A stretch of DNA of 64,000 bases, taken from positions 55,159 through 119,158 of the forward strand of contig NZ_FMZH01000014.1 in the NCBI RefSeq assembly GCF_900101435.1. Direction: 5' to 3'. Positions within the stretch are counted from its first letter, which is position 1, and each line of letters starts with the position of its first letter. The notes below the pieces were generated by a model. It was given only the letters and a program-made list of their open reading frames with translations, had not been told where the DNA came from and did no database searches. Below are positions 51,755-61,401 of this stretch, one piece after another. The position numbers were made by a program, and so were the translations under genes. The stretch is from Pedobacter soli (GTDB lineage Bacteria > Bacteroidota > Bacteroidia > Sphingobacteriales > Sphingobacteriaceae).

Positions 51755-54700
51755 ATGATGAGATTTATTTTACTAACATGCATCGTCTTGCTAGGCATTA
51801 CCTTTAATGTGGCTGCACAGCAGGAGGTGATCATAAAAGGGACGGTAACAGATGTCGGGAAACTACCCTTACCCGGGGTAAGTATTTCTGTTGCCAACCG
51901 GCCCGGATTGGGTGCAATAACCGATGGAGACGGAAAATTCAGTATAAAAGTGCCTCCATATCAAACCCTCGTATTTACCTCTGTAGGTTACGAAAAACAA
52001 GAAGTACTGATCAAAGAACAGCGCGTGGTGAATGTAACCATGAAAGAATCTGATGCCAGTGTGTTAAACGAGGTAGTGGTTACCGCTACCGGTGGGCAGA
52101 AAAAGATTTCCATTACCGGCGCAGTTACCACAGTAAACGTCGATCAGTTAAAATCAAACCCATCTACCTCTATGGCCGATGCCCTGGCAGGAGTAGTACC
52201 CGGTATACAGGCCATGCAAACTTCGGGCAGGCCCGGTAGTATTTCCGAATTCTGGGTGCGTAGTATCTCTACTTTCGGAGCCAGTAATGCCGCATTGGTA
52301 TTAATTGATGGTTTTGAACGCGATATGAATGAAATTAACGTAGAAGATGTTGAGTCATTTTCAGTGTTAAAAGATGCTTCTGCAACCGCCATGTATGGCA
52401 GCAGGGGTGCCAATGGGGTAATCTTAATTAAAACCAAACGCGGTAAAGAGGGTAAAGTAAACATTAATGCCAAGGTAGAAGGTTTTTATAATCAGCTAAC
52501 CAAACTGCCCGAATTTGTTGATGGATATACCTATGCATCGATGGCTAACGAAGCCAAAATTGTGCGTAATCAGGAACCACTTTTTTCAAAGTCGGAGCTT
52601 GAAGTACTGCGCCTGGGTTTAGATCCGGATTTGTTCCCTAACGTTGACTGGATGGATGTGATTTTACGTGATGGCGCAAAAAGCCAGCGCAGTATGCTCA
52701 ATTTAAGCGGTGGTGGAAAAACAGCCCGTTACTATTTGTCTGGTAGTTATCAGGATCAGGAGGGGATGTATAAGGTAGACGATGCACTGAAGAATTATAA
52801 TACCAACGCCAATTTCAAAAAATATACCTACCGCTTAAGTGTAGATATGGACATTACCAAATCGACCTTGTTAACTGCGGGTGTTTCAGGCTCATTGCGC
52901 AAGCAAAATGACCCTGGGGTAGGTAGTGATGCCATTTGGACAGCACTTATGGGCTACAATGCTATTACAGCGCCATTGCGTTATTCGGACGGAAAAATTC
53001 CGGCCAGCGACGACCGAGATGGTAACCCGGATAACGATCAGGACCGCTTTAATCCTTGGGTTCAGGGAACCATGACCGGTTACAATGAAAACTGGAGCAA
53101 CAACATCCAAACCACCTTAAATTTAGACCAGCGATTGGATTTTATTACCAAAGGCCTGCGTTTTCTTGGTCGCTTTGGTTACGATACCTACAACAACAAC
53201 TGGATTAAACGCTACAAGTTTCCCGAATTGTGGAGCGCAAACCGCTACCGCAATACTGCCGGAGACCTGGTGTTTAAACGCATCAGAGAAGAGCAGAAAA
53301 TGACCCAAACTTCTGGTTCTGATGGCGAAAAACGCGAATTTTTTGAATGGGAAACCCACTACAACAACAATATCGGTGCACATAATTTTGGTGCCGTAAT
53401 TAAATATACCCAGGCTTCGAAAGTATTTACGCAGAATATCGGTACCGATCTTAAAAACGGTATTGCACGTCGTAATCAGGGATTTGCTGGCCGCGCCAAT
53501 TACAACTGGAACTCGCGTTACTATGTAGACTTTAACTTCGGCTACACCGGTTCAGAGAATTTTCATAAAGATTATCGCTTCGGTTTCTTTCCGGCCATTT
53601 CTGGAGCCTGGAATATTGGCGAAGAAGCTATTGTGAAAAAGTTAGGTTGGATCAACATGCTAAAAGTCCGCTATTCTTACGGAAAAACCGGAAACGACAA
53701 TATGGGCGATATCAGGTTTCCTTACCTGTACACCATCGAGCAGATGGCAGGCGGAGGTTACAATTTCGGCGATTACGATTCTTCAAACCAATGGACCGGA
53801 ATCCGCTATTCAAGCGTAGCATCGCCCAATGTAACCTGGGAAATTGCTACCAAGCAGGATTTAGGGATCGACTATTCCTTATTCCACGATAAGTTTAGCG
53901 GAGCTATAGATTTCTTCCGCGAGCGCCGCGAAGGAATTTACATGAGCCGTAATTCCCTGCCTGGATTTGTTGGCTTGGAGAACAATCCATCGGCCAACGT
54001 AGGGGAGGTAAAAGCCGAAGGATTTGATGGCAATTTTACGCTTAAACAAAAAATAAGCAATATAGATTTTACGCTGCGCGGCAATATTACCTATAGCAAG
54101 AACGAGATTATTGAACGTGACGAAGAAAACACCATTTACAAATACAAACTGCAGGAAGGCCACCGGGTTAACCAGGCCAGGGGATTGATAGATTTAGGCT
54201 TATTTAAAGATTACGAGGATATTCGCAACAGTCCACGGCAATCTTTCGGCGAAGTAATGCCGGGCGATATCAAGTACAAAGATGTTAATGGCGATGGCTT
54301 AATTGATGATAACGATATCGTAGCCATTGGTGCCACAACCCGGCCCAATCTAACCTACGGTTTTGGTTTATCGGCCAGCTGGAAAGGTTTAGATATCAAT
54401 GTACACTTCCAGGGGATCGGAAAGTCGACCTATTTCATTAATGGTTCGTCTGTTTACATGTTTAGTTTGGGCGAAAACTGGGGTAACGTATTGAGCGATG
54501 TGGCCAATGGCAGCCGCTGGAAGTTAGGCGAAAATGAAGATGTGAATGCAGCTTATCCACGTTTAACCTATGGTGCCAATCCCAATAACTACCGGGCTTC
54601 TACTTTCTGGCTCAGAGATGGTTCTTACCTGCGTTTAAAAACTTTGGATATTGGCTATTCGCTACCAAAAACACTGGTAAACAAAGCGCATTTAAGTGGT

Positions 54701-54838
54701 GTACGCTTCTTTTTTATCGGTACCAATCTGTTTACGTTCACCAATTTTAAACTATGGGATCCCGAACTGGGAAGCTCAACCGGTAAAGCGTACCCGCTTA
54801 ACAAAACACTATCGGTTGGGGTATCAGTTAATTTATAA
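51755..54838 (+). CDS. SusC-family TonB-dependent receptor (third locus)
   Basis: 1027 residues: signal peptide (…NVAAQQ), regulatory-like domain (about 25-100), LNEVVVTATGGQ, plug with VLIDGFERDMNEINVEDVES and KDASATAMYGSRGANGVILI, and a barrel ending LSVGVSVNL. It would form the uptake channel with the SusD encoded three bases downstream. The substrate is not evident; the nearest enzymes are a GH43 on the opposite strand and the DUF1080 operon that shares the upstream element. Confidence 0.92.
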   Translation: MMRFILLTCIVLLGITFNVAAQQEVIIKGTVTDVGKLPLPGVSISVANRPGLGAITDGDGKFSIKVPPYQTLVFTSVGYEKQEVLIKEQRVVNVTMKESDASVLNEVVVTATGGQKKISITGAVTTVNVDQLKSNPSTSMADALAGVVPGIQAMQTSGRPGSISEFWVRSISTFGASNAALVLIDGFERDMNEINVEDVESFSVLKDASATAMYGSRGANGVILIKTKRGKEGKVNINAKVEGFYNQLTKLPEFVDGYTYASMANEAKIVRNQEPLFSKSELEVLRLGLDPDLFPNVDWMDVILRDGAKSQRSMLNLSGGGKTARYYLSGSYQDQEGMYKVDDALKNYNTNANFKKYTYRLSVDMDITKSTLLTAGVSGSLRKQNDPGVGSDAIWTALMGYNAITAPLRYSDGKIPASDDRDGNPDNDQDRFNPWVQGTMTGYNENWSNNIQTTLNLDQRLDFITKGLRFLGRFGYDTYNNNWIKRYKFPELWSANRYRNTAGDLVFKRIREEQKMTQTSGSDGEKREFFEWETHYNNNIGAHNFGAVIKYTQASKVFTQNIGTDLKNGIARRNQGFAGRANYNWNSRYYVDFNFGYTGSENFHKDYRFGFFPAISGAWNIGEEAIVKKLGWINMLKVRYSYGKTGNDNMGDIRFPYLYTIEQMAGGGYNFGDYDSSNQWTGIRYSSVASPNVTWEIATKQDLGIDYSLFHDKFSGAIDFFRERREGIYMSRNSLPGFVGLENNPSANVGEVKAEGFDGNFTLKQKISNIDFTLRGNITYSKNEIIERDEENTIYKYKLQEGHRVNQARGLIDLGLFKDYEDIRNSPRQSFGEVMPGDIKYKDVNGDGLIDDNDIVAIGATTRPNLTYGFGLSASWKGLDINVHFQGIGKSTYFINGSSVYMFSLGENWGNVLSDVANGSRWKLGENEDVNAAYPRLTYGANPNNYRASTFWLRDGSYLRLKTLDIGYSLPKTLVNKAHLSGVRFFFIGTNLFTFTNFKLWDPELGSSTGKAYPLNKTLSVGVSVNL

Positions 54839-54841
54839 GCA

Positions 54842-56929
54842 ATGAAGAACATGAAAAAAATAATTACAGCCTTAACCTTCGTAGCTGCCATATCAGTAAT
54901 TAGCGGATGTAAAAAATACCTCGATTCGGATTATTTGTTTGATGAACGAATGACCACTGAGGAGGTATTTAGCAACCCCGATTATGCCAACAGATGGTTG
55001 GCACAGGCTTACTCTTTTATGGCAAGCAATTACATGCAGGATGTAAGCAGCAAAAAATCTGTGCCCTTTAATTTTGCCGATGATATGTATTACGGCGACG
55101 AAAGCGACGGATACCGCAGGTGGAAAAACGGTCAGTACACCGAAAATGGCCTAAATGGCGAAAGCAAGGAGATCTGGAATACGGCCTACAAGGGTATCCG
55201 TCAGGCTTCTATTTTCATAAAAAATATCGATATCAATAAAAAGTTTACCGCAAAAGAAATTGCTGACCTAAAGGGGCAGGCACGCTTTTTAAGGGCTTAT
55301 TTTTACTGGATATTGTTGCGTACCTATGGCCCAATACCAATTGTACCTGATGAAGGGATTGATTATACCAAAGAGTACGATGATATTGCACAGCCCCGTA
55401 ACAGCTACGAAGAATGCGCAGTTTATCTCTCTAACGAACTGGCAGAAGCCGCCAAAGGCCTTTCGCTTCAGCAAGGTATACAACAAATTGCACGGCCAAC
55501 CCGTGGTGCTGCACTGGCCTTACGTGCCCGGATATTGCTTTACGCGGCAAGCCCCTTAGCCAATGGTAAAGCTCCCGCAGAAGTTGCTGCTGCACTGGTT
55601 ACCAAAGATGGTAAACCTTTACTTTCGCGCACTTACGACGAATCGAAGTGGGCCAGGGCTGCAGCTGCGGCAAAAGATGTGATGGATTTAGGGCAGTACC
55701 GTTTATATGTGGCCTATAAAAAAACAACGGGCGATGCCGCTTACCCGGCAACCGTTACCCCTCCGTTTGACAGTAACTTTTCGAATAGTGCATGGCCTGC
55801 CGGCTGGAGCGATATCGACCCTTTCGAATCTTACCGCGCTTTATTTAACGGAACCGTTCCGGCTTACCAAAATTCGGAATTGATTTTTACCCACGGACAA
55901 AATCAAGGTGGCGAAGGCATTAACGTGCTCGTATTGCACCAGTTGCCACGTTTAGAAGGTAAAGGTTATAATTCGCATGGTATGACCCAAAAACAGGTTG
56001 ATGCCTATTACATGAACGACGGTACTGACATTCCCGGAATGAACAACATGTATGCCGGCAGACCAGGATATGAAGGCCGCTACAACACAGCAAACCGTAC
56101 CGGAGGCTATGTAAAGCAGGAGGAACTGGCCACTTACCCTGAATTAGGTCCACTGGGGGTAGGTGTAAATAAACAGTTTGCCCGTCGCGAGCCCCGTTTT
56201 TATGCTTCAGTTTCTTATAACGGCGCCACCTGGAACCTGCTGAATGCTGAAAGTGTGCGTGATGAAAAAAGCAATGTGCAGATCTTTTACTACCGCGGCG
56301 ACCCGAATGGTTATAAAAACACCACTTACTGGCCACGCACAGGTGTTGGGATTAAAAAATATGTGCATCCCGATGATATCAGTAATGTATCGGTTACGGC
56401 TTACGATCAAAGCAGGATGAAGCCGAAGGTAGATCCATCTATCCGCTATGCAGAAGTGTTGCTGATCTATGCCGAAGCCTTGAACGAAATCAATGGTTCT
56501 TACAACATTGCTTCGTGGGATGGCAGCAAAACACACGCCATATCACGTAATATTTCAGAAATGAAAAGGGGAATTCAGCCCATCCGCATCCGTGCAGGTT
56601 TACCTGATTATGCAGGCGATGTATATTCCGACCCGAATAAATTCCGCATTAAATTAAAAAGGGAGCGCCAGGTTGAGCTGTTTGCCGAAGGACAACGTTA
56701 TTTCGATTTGCGCCGCTGGGTAGATGCACCATCAGAAGAATCGGCACCGGTTTACGGCTACAATGCTTATGCAACCAAATTGCAGGCCGATCTTTTTCAT
56801 GTACCCGTTGAAACGCCTTCGCTGCCTTCAATTTTTACCTTAAAAATGTGGTTTTGGCCTATTCATTACGATGAGCTAAGACGCAACAAATACCTGACCC
56901 AAAACCCAGGCTGGACAAATCCTGAATAA
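54842..56929 (+). CDS. SusD/RagB family lipoprotein (third locus)
   Basis: 695 residues, larger than the other two SusD proteins in the window. Lipoprotein signal (VISGC). SusD marks: LKGQARFLRAYFYWILLRTYG, RGAALALRARILLYAASPLANG and RQVELFAEGQRYFDLRRW, ending NPGWTNPE. Starts three bases after susC; an ATG three codons later (54851) is equally possible. The extra length lies in the middle (about 290-500) and probably forms added surface loops for a larger or branched ligand. Confidence 0.92.
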   Translation: MKNMKKIITALTFVAAISVISGCKKYLDSDYLFDERMTTEEVFSNPDYANRWLAQAYSFMASNYMQDVSSKKSVPFNFADDMYYGDESDGYRRWKNGQYTENGLNGESKEIWNTAYKGIRQASIFIKNIDINKKFTAKEIADLKGQARFLRAYFYWILLRTYGPIPIVPDEGIDYTKEYDDIAQPRNSYEECAVYLSNELAEAAKGLSLQQGIQQIARPTRGAALALRARILLYAASPLANGKAPAEVAAALVTKDGKPLLSRTYDESKWARAAAAAKDVMDLGQYRLYVAYKKTTGDAAYPATVTPPFDSNFSNSAWPAGWSDIDPFESYRALFNGTVPAYQNSELIFTHGQNQGGEGINVLVLHQLPRLEGKGYNSHGMTQKQVDAYYMNDGTDIPGMNNMYAGRPGYEGRYNTANRTGGYVKQEELATYPELGPLGVGVNKQFARREPRFYASVSYNGATWNLLNAESVRDEKSNVQIFYYRGDPNGYKNTTYWPRTGVGIKKYVHPDDISNVSVTAYDQSRMKPKVDPSIRYAEVLLIYAEALNEINGSYNIASWDGSKTHAISRNISEMKRGIQPIRIRAGLPDYAGDVYSDPNKFRIKLKRERQVELFAEGQRYFDLRRWVDAPSEESAPVYGYNAYATKLQADLFHVPVETPSLPSIFTLKMWFWPIHYDELRRNKYLTQNPGWTNPE

Positions 56930-56946
56930 TTATTAGAATCTGCAAA

Positions 56947-57945
56947 ATGAAAAAAAGTATCTATATACTATTTTTAGTGATAACAACAGCGGTATGCTTT
57001 GTTTCATGTAACGATGAATGGAAAGAAGAACAATTTGTTCAGATGGCCTCATTCAAATCGAACCCAACGGCGCAAGGGGTAACCTGGTGTTATGTAAGGT
57101 ATAATGCCGAAGGAAAAGTGCGCTTTAACCTGCCTATAATTATGAGTGGCTCTACGGCAAATGCGAAAAACCGAACCATTCACATCGGTTTAGATCCCGA
57201 TACTCTGGCCCGGTTAAACCAGGAGCAATATGGGCATCGCCAGGAATTGTATTTCAGACAGCTCGATAATAAATACTATACCATGCCCCAAACAGTTGAT
57301 GTACCCGCTGGCGTGAGTACGGTTACAGTGCCTGTTGATTTTAAACTCGGCGACCTTGATCAGGCCGATAAATGGGTGTTGCCATTACAGATTTTAAACG
57401 ATGCTTCGTACGATTATCAGGCCAATCCGAACAAATACTATCGCCGTACCATGTTGCGCATTACGCCGTTTAACGATTATTCGGGCGAATATGGAGGTAC
57501 TTTGTATAAGATATTTCTCGAAGGCGATACCGAACCCTTAACTTTAAATACCTACCGCACTTTTGTGGTTGATGATAAAACCATTTTCCTTTATGCCGGA
57601 ATCAGGGATATCGATTATCTTGACCGTAAGAAGTATAAGGTGTTTATCAGGTTCACGAACGATAATATTGATATACAGAAGAAAAAACTGGAAGTCTGGA
57701 GCGATAATCCGGATAATAAATTTAAGCTCGGTGCAGCACAATCTTACTACACCAGAGACGAAGCCTGGGATGCCAAACTGCCATACCTGAAACATGTTTA
57801 TACCACATTGTTTCTGTCGTATGAGTTTGAAGATTATACCACCATACCAGGCCAAAGGTTGAAATATAAGGTAGAAGGTACTTTATCGATGCAGCGCGAT
57901 CTGAATACGCTGATTCCTGACGAAGATCAGCAGATTCAATGGTAA
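56947..57945 (+). CDS. DUF1735/DUF4973-like surface lipoprotein
   Basis: 332 residues, lipoprotein signal (CFVSC). The N-terminal half resembles the BACON/DUF1735-type beta-sandwich found after SusD genes (NLPIIMSGSTANAKNRTIHI, VDVPAGVSTVTVPVDF), and the C-terminal half a DUF4973-like domain. It lies 17 bases after susD and ends the locus, followed by a clear terminator. It probably binds glycan at the cell surface. Confidence 0.75.
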   Translation: MKKSIYILFLVITTAVCFVSCNDEWKEEQFVQMASFKSNPTAQGVTWCYVRYNAEGKVRFNLPIIMSGSTANAKNRTIHIGLDPDTLARLNQEQYGHRQELYFRQLDNKYYTMPQTVDVPAGVSTVTVPVDFKLGDLDQADKWVLPLQILNDASYDYQANPNKYYRRTMLRITPFNDYSGEYGGTLYKIFLEGDTEPLTLNTYRTFVVDDKTIFLYAGIRDIDYLDRKKYKVFIRFTNDNIDIQKKKLEVWSDNPDNKFKLGAAQSYYTRDEAWDAKLPYLKHVYTTLFLSYEFEDYTTIPGQRLKYKVEGTLSMQRDLNTLIPDEDQQIQW

Positions 57946-57975
57946 AATAAAATTGGTTTAGTTTTGTATAAGGAG

Positions 57976-58012
57976 GGCTGTCCGTAATTTTTCGGGCAGC
58001 CTGTTTTTGTTT
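57976..58012 (+). terminator. Rho-independent terminator of the third SusCD locus
   Basis: Stem GGCTGTCCG / CGGGCAGCC (nine base pairs, one G-T) with an eight-base loop, followed by TGTTTTTGTTT. It lies about 30 bases after the last stop codon. Confidence 0.88.
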
Positions 58013-58071
58013 AAAGCGTTTTCCGTAAATGATTCGTGTGGACACGAACCATTGCTGTAGGGTGTTTTCTT

Positions 58072-59040
58072 AGTTTGTAAGTCTGAGCCTGTCGAAGACC
58101 GTTTGGTGGCGAGGTAGGTGAGACCATGATCCCGATATGCCCCCTCGTTGCGTCCTGCTGATCCGATAGTTATCGGATTTGTTTCAGCATCTCTTCTTTT
58201 TATTCGTTATCATCCCCCTGCCCCCTTCAAAAGGAGGACTTGATAAACTCAAGAGTTAGGCCTGGTTTGTCAGTCAGAGCGAAGTAGAAGATCTTTTTAT
58301 GGGCTTTATTGAAGTCCTTCGACAGGCTCAGGATGACAGATTATTAGATGTTTACACGATTTTTGCTGACCAAAACCAATATTCGATACTATTAAAATAC
58401 CTATATAGTTTGTCAGTCTGAGCTTATCGAAGACCGTTTGAAGAAAGTAGGAGAGACCCTGAAACACCCGTCCGACCGTCCGGGCGGAAGTTCAGGGTGA
58501 CGTATGTCTTAGCAAATCCCCTCGTTGCGTCCTGCTGAACTTGTTTCAGCATCTCTTCTATTTATTCTTCATCATCCCCCTGCCCCCTTCAAAGGGGGAT
58601 TGGATAAGCTCAAGAGTTAGGCCTGGTTTGTCAGTCTGAGCGGAGTAAAAGATCTTTTTATGGGCTTTATTGAAGTCCTTCGACAGGCTCAGGATGACAG
58701 ATTATTAGATGTTTACACGATTTTTGCTGACCAAAACCAATATTCGATACTATTAAAATACCTATATAGTTTGTCAGTCTGAGCTTGTCGAAGACCGTTT
58801 GAAGAAAGTAGGAGAGACCCTGAAACACCCGTCCGACCGTCCGGGCGGAAGTTCAGGGTGACGCGTGTCTTGGTAAATCCCCTCGTTCGTCCTGCTGAAC
58901 TTGTTTCAGCATCTCTTATTTTTATTCTTTATCATCCCCCTGCCCCCTTCAAAAGGTGGACTGGATAAGCTCAAGAGTTAGGCTTAGTTTGTCAGTCTGA
59001 GCTTCCCGATGCATCGGGACAGGTAGTCGAAGACCGTGGG
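58072..59040. repeat. Tandem repeat, 361-bp period, about 2.7 copies
   Basis: Three consecutive copies (about 58072-58410, 58411-58771, 58772-59040; the last is partial). Each starts GTCTGAGC(C/T)TGTCGAAGACCG, continues through CCCCTCGTTGCGTCCTGCTG and CATCCCCCTGCCCCCTTCAA, and ends with CCTTCGACAGGCTCAGGATGACA and a constant AT-rich stretch. The copy spacing is exactly 361 bases at two independent marks. The GTCTGAGC...GTCGAAGAC and CCTTCGACAGGCTCAGGATGAC pieces are inverted relatives of each other, i.e. palindromic repeats carried inside the unit. No coding potential. Confidence 0.9.
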
Positions 59041-59056
59041 TAATCCATTAGAAAAA

Positions 59057-59138
59057 CGTCATCTCTACTGAAGCGCAGCGAAATGGAGAGATCTATAAAC
59101 AGTTTTCTCGACTTCGTTGCACTCCGCTCGAAATGACG
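59057..59138. repeat. Palindromic interspersed repeat with CGTCAT/ATGACG ends
   Basis: An 82-bp element bounded by CGTCAT and ATGACG. It contains GAAGCGCAGCGAAATGGAGAGA and TCTCGACTTCGTTGCACTCC as the two inner arms. Same end sequence as the element at 8851-8935, but a different body. It lies at the end of the tandem-repeat block, close to the 3' end of the GH43 gene. Confidence 0.7.
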
Positions 59139-59195
59139 ACCCCGTGGAGAATTTTAATTTGTCAGTCTAAGTGGTCAAAGACCTTACAGTTTAAA

Positions 59196-60902
59196 CTAGT
59201 TATTCCTTATCAAAAAACTACTAAACAACCCTTTTTGCGATGGGTTTCCCTTTACCACAATACCAGCGCGGTAGCCCATGCCCCAGGGCACATATTTAGC
59301 TGCTAAAAATTCCGTACGGTGCAAGCTCACCCAATCTGAATCCGTTTTTTTATAGAAAAATTCGATCTGTTTGCCATCATCACTAATCTGCATTTTTAGC
59401 TGTACAGGCCCTGTCAGGCTTTCTTTATGGCTTTTAAGCTCCGTATAACTTCCTTCAAAATTGTCAAAAATCACCAGGCCCTCTTTGGAAGCTGTAATGC
59501 CTATTCCGCCAAGTTCCCCCGGCCATTTGCTTTTAAAAATAGCGCCACCCAAACAAATCCCCGCTTTGGCATCGCCAGGGTTTACCTGAGCCTCGATATT
59601 AAAGTTTACCGTTTTGATATATTGGCCCAGAAAAGTACCCAAAGCATGATTTTCGTCAGAAGCAGCCAGACTTAAGCCATTAGCAAAGGTCATTTCAGGT
59701 CTTTGCGCCTTTGAAGGCCACTGCCAGGCCAGGTTCAATTTGCTGTCTTTTTCAAAATTGTCTGTAAAATCAAGATCTGATTTAGGCCGGTTAGGTACAG
59801 TTGCATTGTGCAATACCGGCCAGCCATCGGCCCCCACAATTAACTCTTCAATAACACCCTCCCTGCCTACAAAAACATCATAACTTTTGTTAAAAGCATG
59901 GTAAAGCATAAACATCCTGTCGTCAGCAGTTTTTACCACAGTTCCGTGCCCGGGGCAATTCCATTTTTCGGTACTGACCATAATTGGATTGTTGGCGTAT
60001 TTCTCCCAAACCCCGCTCGAGAGGTCTTTGGTGCGCGCTATTCCGGTTTTGTAGTTGCACCTGGCATCGCAGCAGCCTCCAACCGAGTATAAACTGTAAA
60101 TGTATTCGCCGAGACTAAAAAAACAGGCCCCTTCAACCAGTCCCGTTTCCCAGGGCTGGTTATTGGTAAAAACTTTACTTTTTTGTCCAAGCAATTGTGT
60201 ACGACTTTCGTTAATTTCCTGTTTCCAGATCCAGCTTTCTTTACCACAGCCGTTGCCGTCGTTTTTCCAGAAGGCATAAATTTTACCATCGTGCTGAAGT
60301 TCAAAAGCATCAATGGCGCCGCAATCATCTTCTATAATTACGGGGCCGTTATCGGTAAACTTTCCGGTTTCAATTTTATCTGCATTAATCCAGGCAATAC
60401 CACATTGTAAACCCGGATTGCCTTTGGTTGCCCGGTTGTGGGCAGTATAATAGGCGTATATCCGCTTTTGTTTCGAATCGTAAACCAGCTCAGAAGCCCA
60501 GAAATTATTTTCGCCCCACTGGTTTTTCATATCCTTAAAACCTTCAGGGAAAACATGGTTAACCAGTTTCCAGTTTTTAAGATCGGTTGATTTGTAAATG
60601 GTGAAATAAGGCGCCCACTCGTTTGTCGTAGAAGTGGCATAGTAAACATTACCAACCCTGATGATGGATGGATCCGGATTATCGCCCGGTAAAGCCGGAT
60701 TAACCAATTGTGTAGGGACGTGTGGTGTGCTGGCATTATCTACGCGTGTTTTCTTAATTCCACAAGCGGTTACACTTAAGCCAATAAACATATAAATGAT
60801 GCTATTTCTTAGGTGATGCCTGGTTAGCGATTGTTGGGTTTCCTGCGTTTGCGGGTACTTTGCTTTCTTTTTTAAAAATCTGGATAGCGAAAAATGAATC
60901 AT
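59196..60902 (-). CDS. GH43 glycoside hydrolase lipoprotein
   Basis: 568 residues; lipobox VTAC after an unusually long N-terminus (Cys about 47). The five-bladed GH43 propeller (about 65-370) shows NPDPSIIRVGNVYYATST (general base Asp), CGAIDAFELQHDGKIYAFW (Asp) and ETGLVEGACFF (acid Glu). A C-terminal concanavalin-like beta-sandwich (about 385-568) follows. Such enzymes are beta-xylosidases or alpha-L-arabinofuranosidases. An internal ATG (MFIGLSVTAC) would give a very short signal peptide, so the longer start is kept. It stands alone on the minus strand between two plus-strand sugar operons. Confidence 0.9.
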   Translation of the reverse strand: MIHFSLSRFLKKKAKYPQTQETQQSLTRHHLRNSIIYMFIGLSVTACGIKKTRVDNASTPHVPTQLVNPALPGDNPDPSIIRVGNVYYATSTTNEWAPYFTIYKSTDLKNWKLVNHVFPEGFKDMKNQWGENNFWASELVYDSKQKRIYAYYTAHNRATKGNPGLQCGIAWINADKIETGKFTDNGPVIIEDDCGAIDAFELQHDGKIYAFWKNDGNGCGKESWIWKQEINESRTQLLGQKSKVFTNNQPWETGLVEGACFFSLGEYIYSLYSVGGCCDARCNYKTGIARTKDLSSGVWEKYANNPIMVSTEKWNCPGHGTVVKTADDRMFMLYHAFNKSYDVFVGREGVIEELIVGADGWPVLHNATVPNRPKSDLDFTDNFEKDSKLNLAWQWPSKAQRPEMTFANGLSLAASDENHALGTFLGQYIKTVNFNIEAQVNPGDAKAGICLGGAIFKSKWPGELGGIGITASKEGLVIFDNFEGSYTELKSHKESLTGPVQLKMQISDDGKQIEFFYKKTDSDWVSLHRTEFLAAKYVPWGMGYRAGIVVKGNPSQKGLFSSFLIRNN

Positions 60903-61160
60903 GTATTTCGAGGTGAAAAAGTTAGTCTGCTATTGGTTTGTTTTTCGAAAGTAATGAATTCTGAACACGATGAAAGTAAGGTCTGGGCACTGAACGCTGG
61001 CATATCAGACCTTTTTTATTACGGATTAATGCAGCGTTTTTATTAGGTTTTTTGTGTTTAAGTTTCTGTTTGTCAGTGTTTTGTTTATATTTAATCGATC
61101 GTTTACAATTTAATTTTTCACACAGAATTTCGTTTTTATATCCATTTTTTGATCAGGTAA

Positions 61161-61254
61161 TTGAGACGAATCGACAATAAATTGAACATATTTTACAAAG
61201 AGCATTGGCTTACTTTGAAAATAAGAAACCAATTATAAACAGTGTTGCAGGCTC
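61161..61254 (+). promoter_or_regulatory. Regulatory element B, copy of 49667-49760
   Basis: TTGAGACGAATCGACAATAAA, TTGAACA, 21 bases, CTTACTTTGA, then AACCAATTATAAAC, in the same order and spacing as upstream of the third SusCD locus. It lies about 150 bases before the DUF1080 gene. The rest of 60903-61401 shows no gene. Confidence 0.6.
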
Positions 61255-61401
61255 GTACAGCAAATGCCGGCGGCGTAAAGCAGCAGGATATGAATAAAAC
61301 TGAAATGATAATCATCAATTTTGCTGCATGTAAATTATCATGCACCGATGCCCAAACCAACCATTTTTAAACACATATAAATCACTATAAAATTAAAATT
61401 A

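Noticed and set aside
58072..59040. CRISPR array
   Set aside because: The repeats are 361 bp long, few and lack short unique spacers; no cas genes are nearby.
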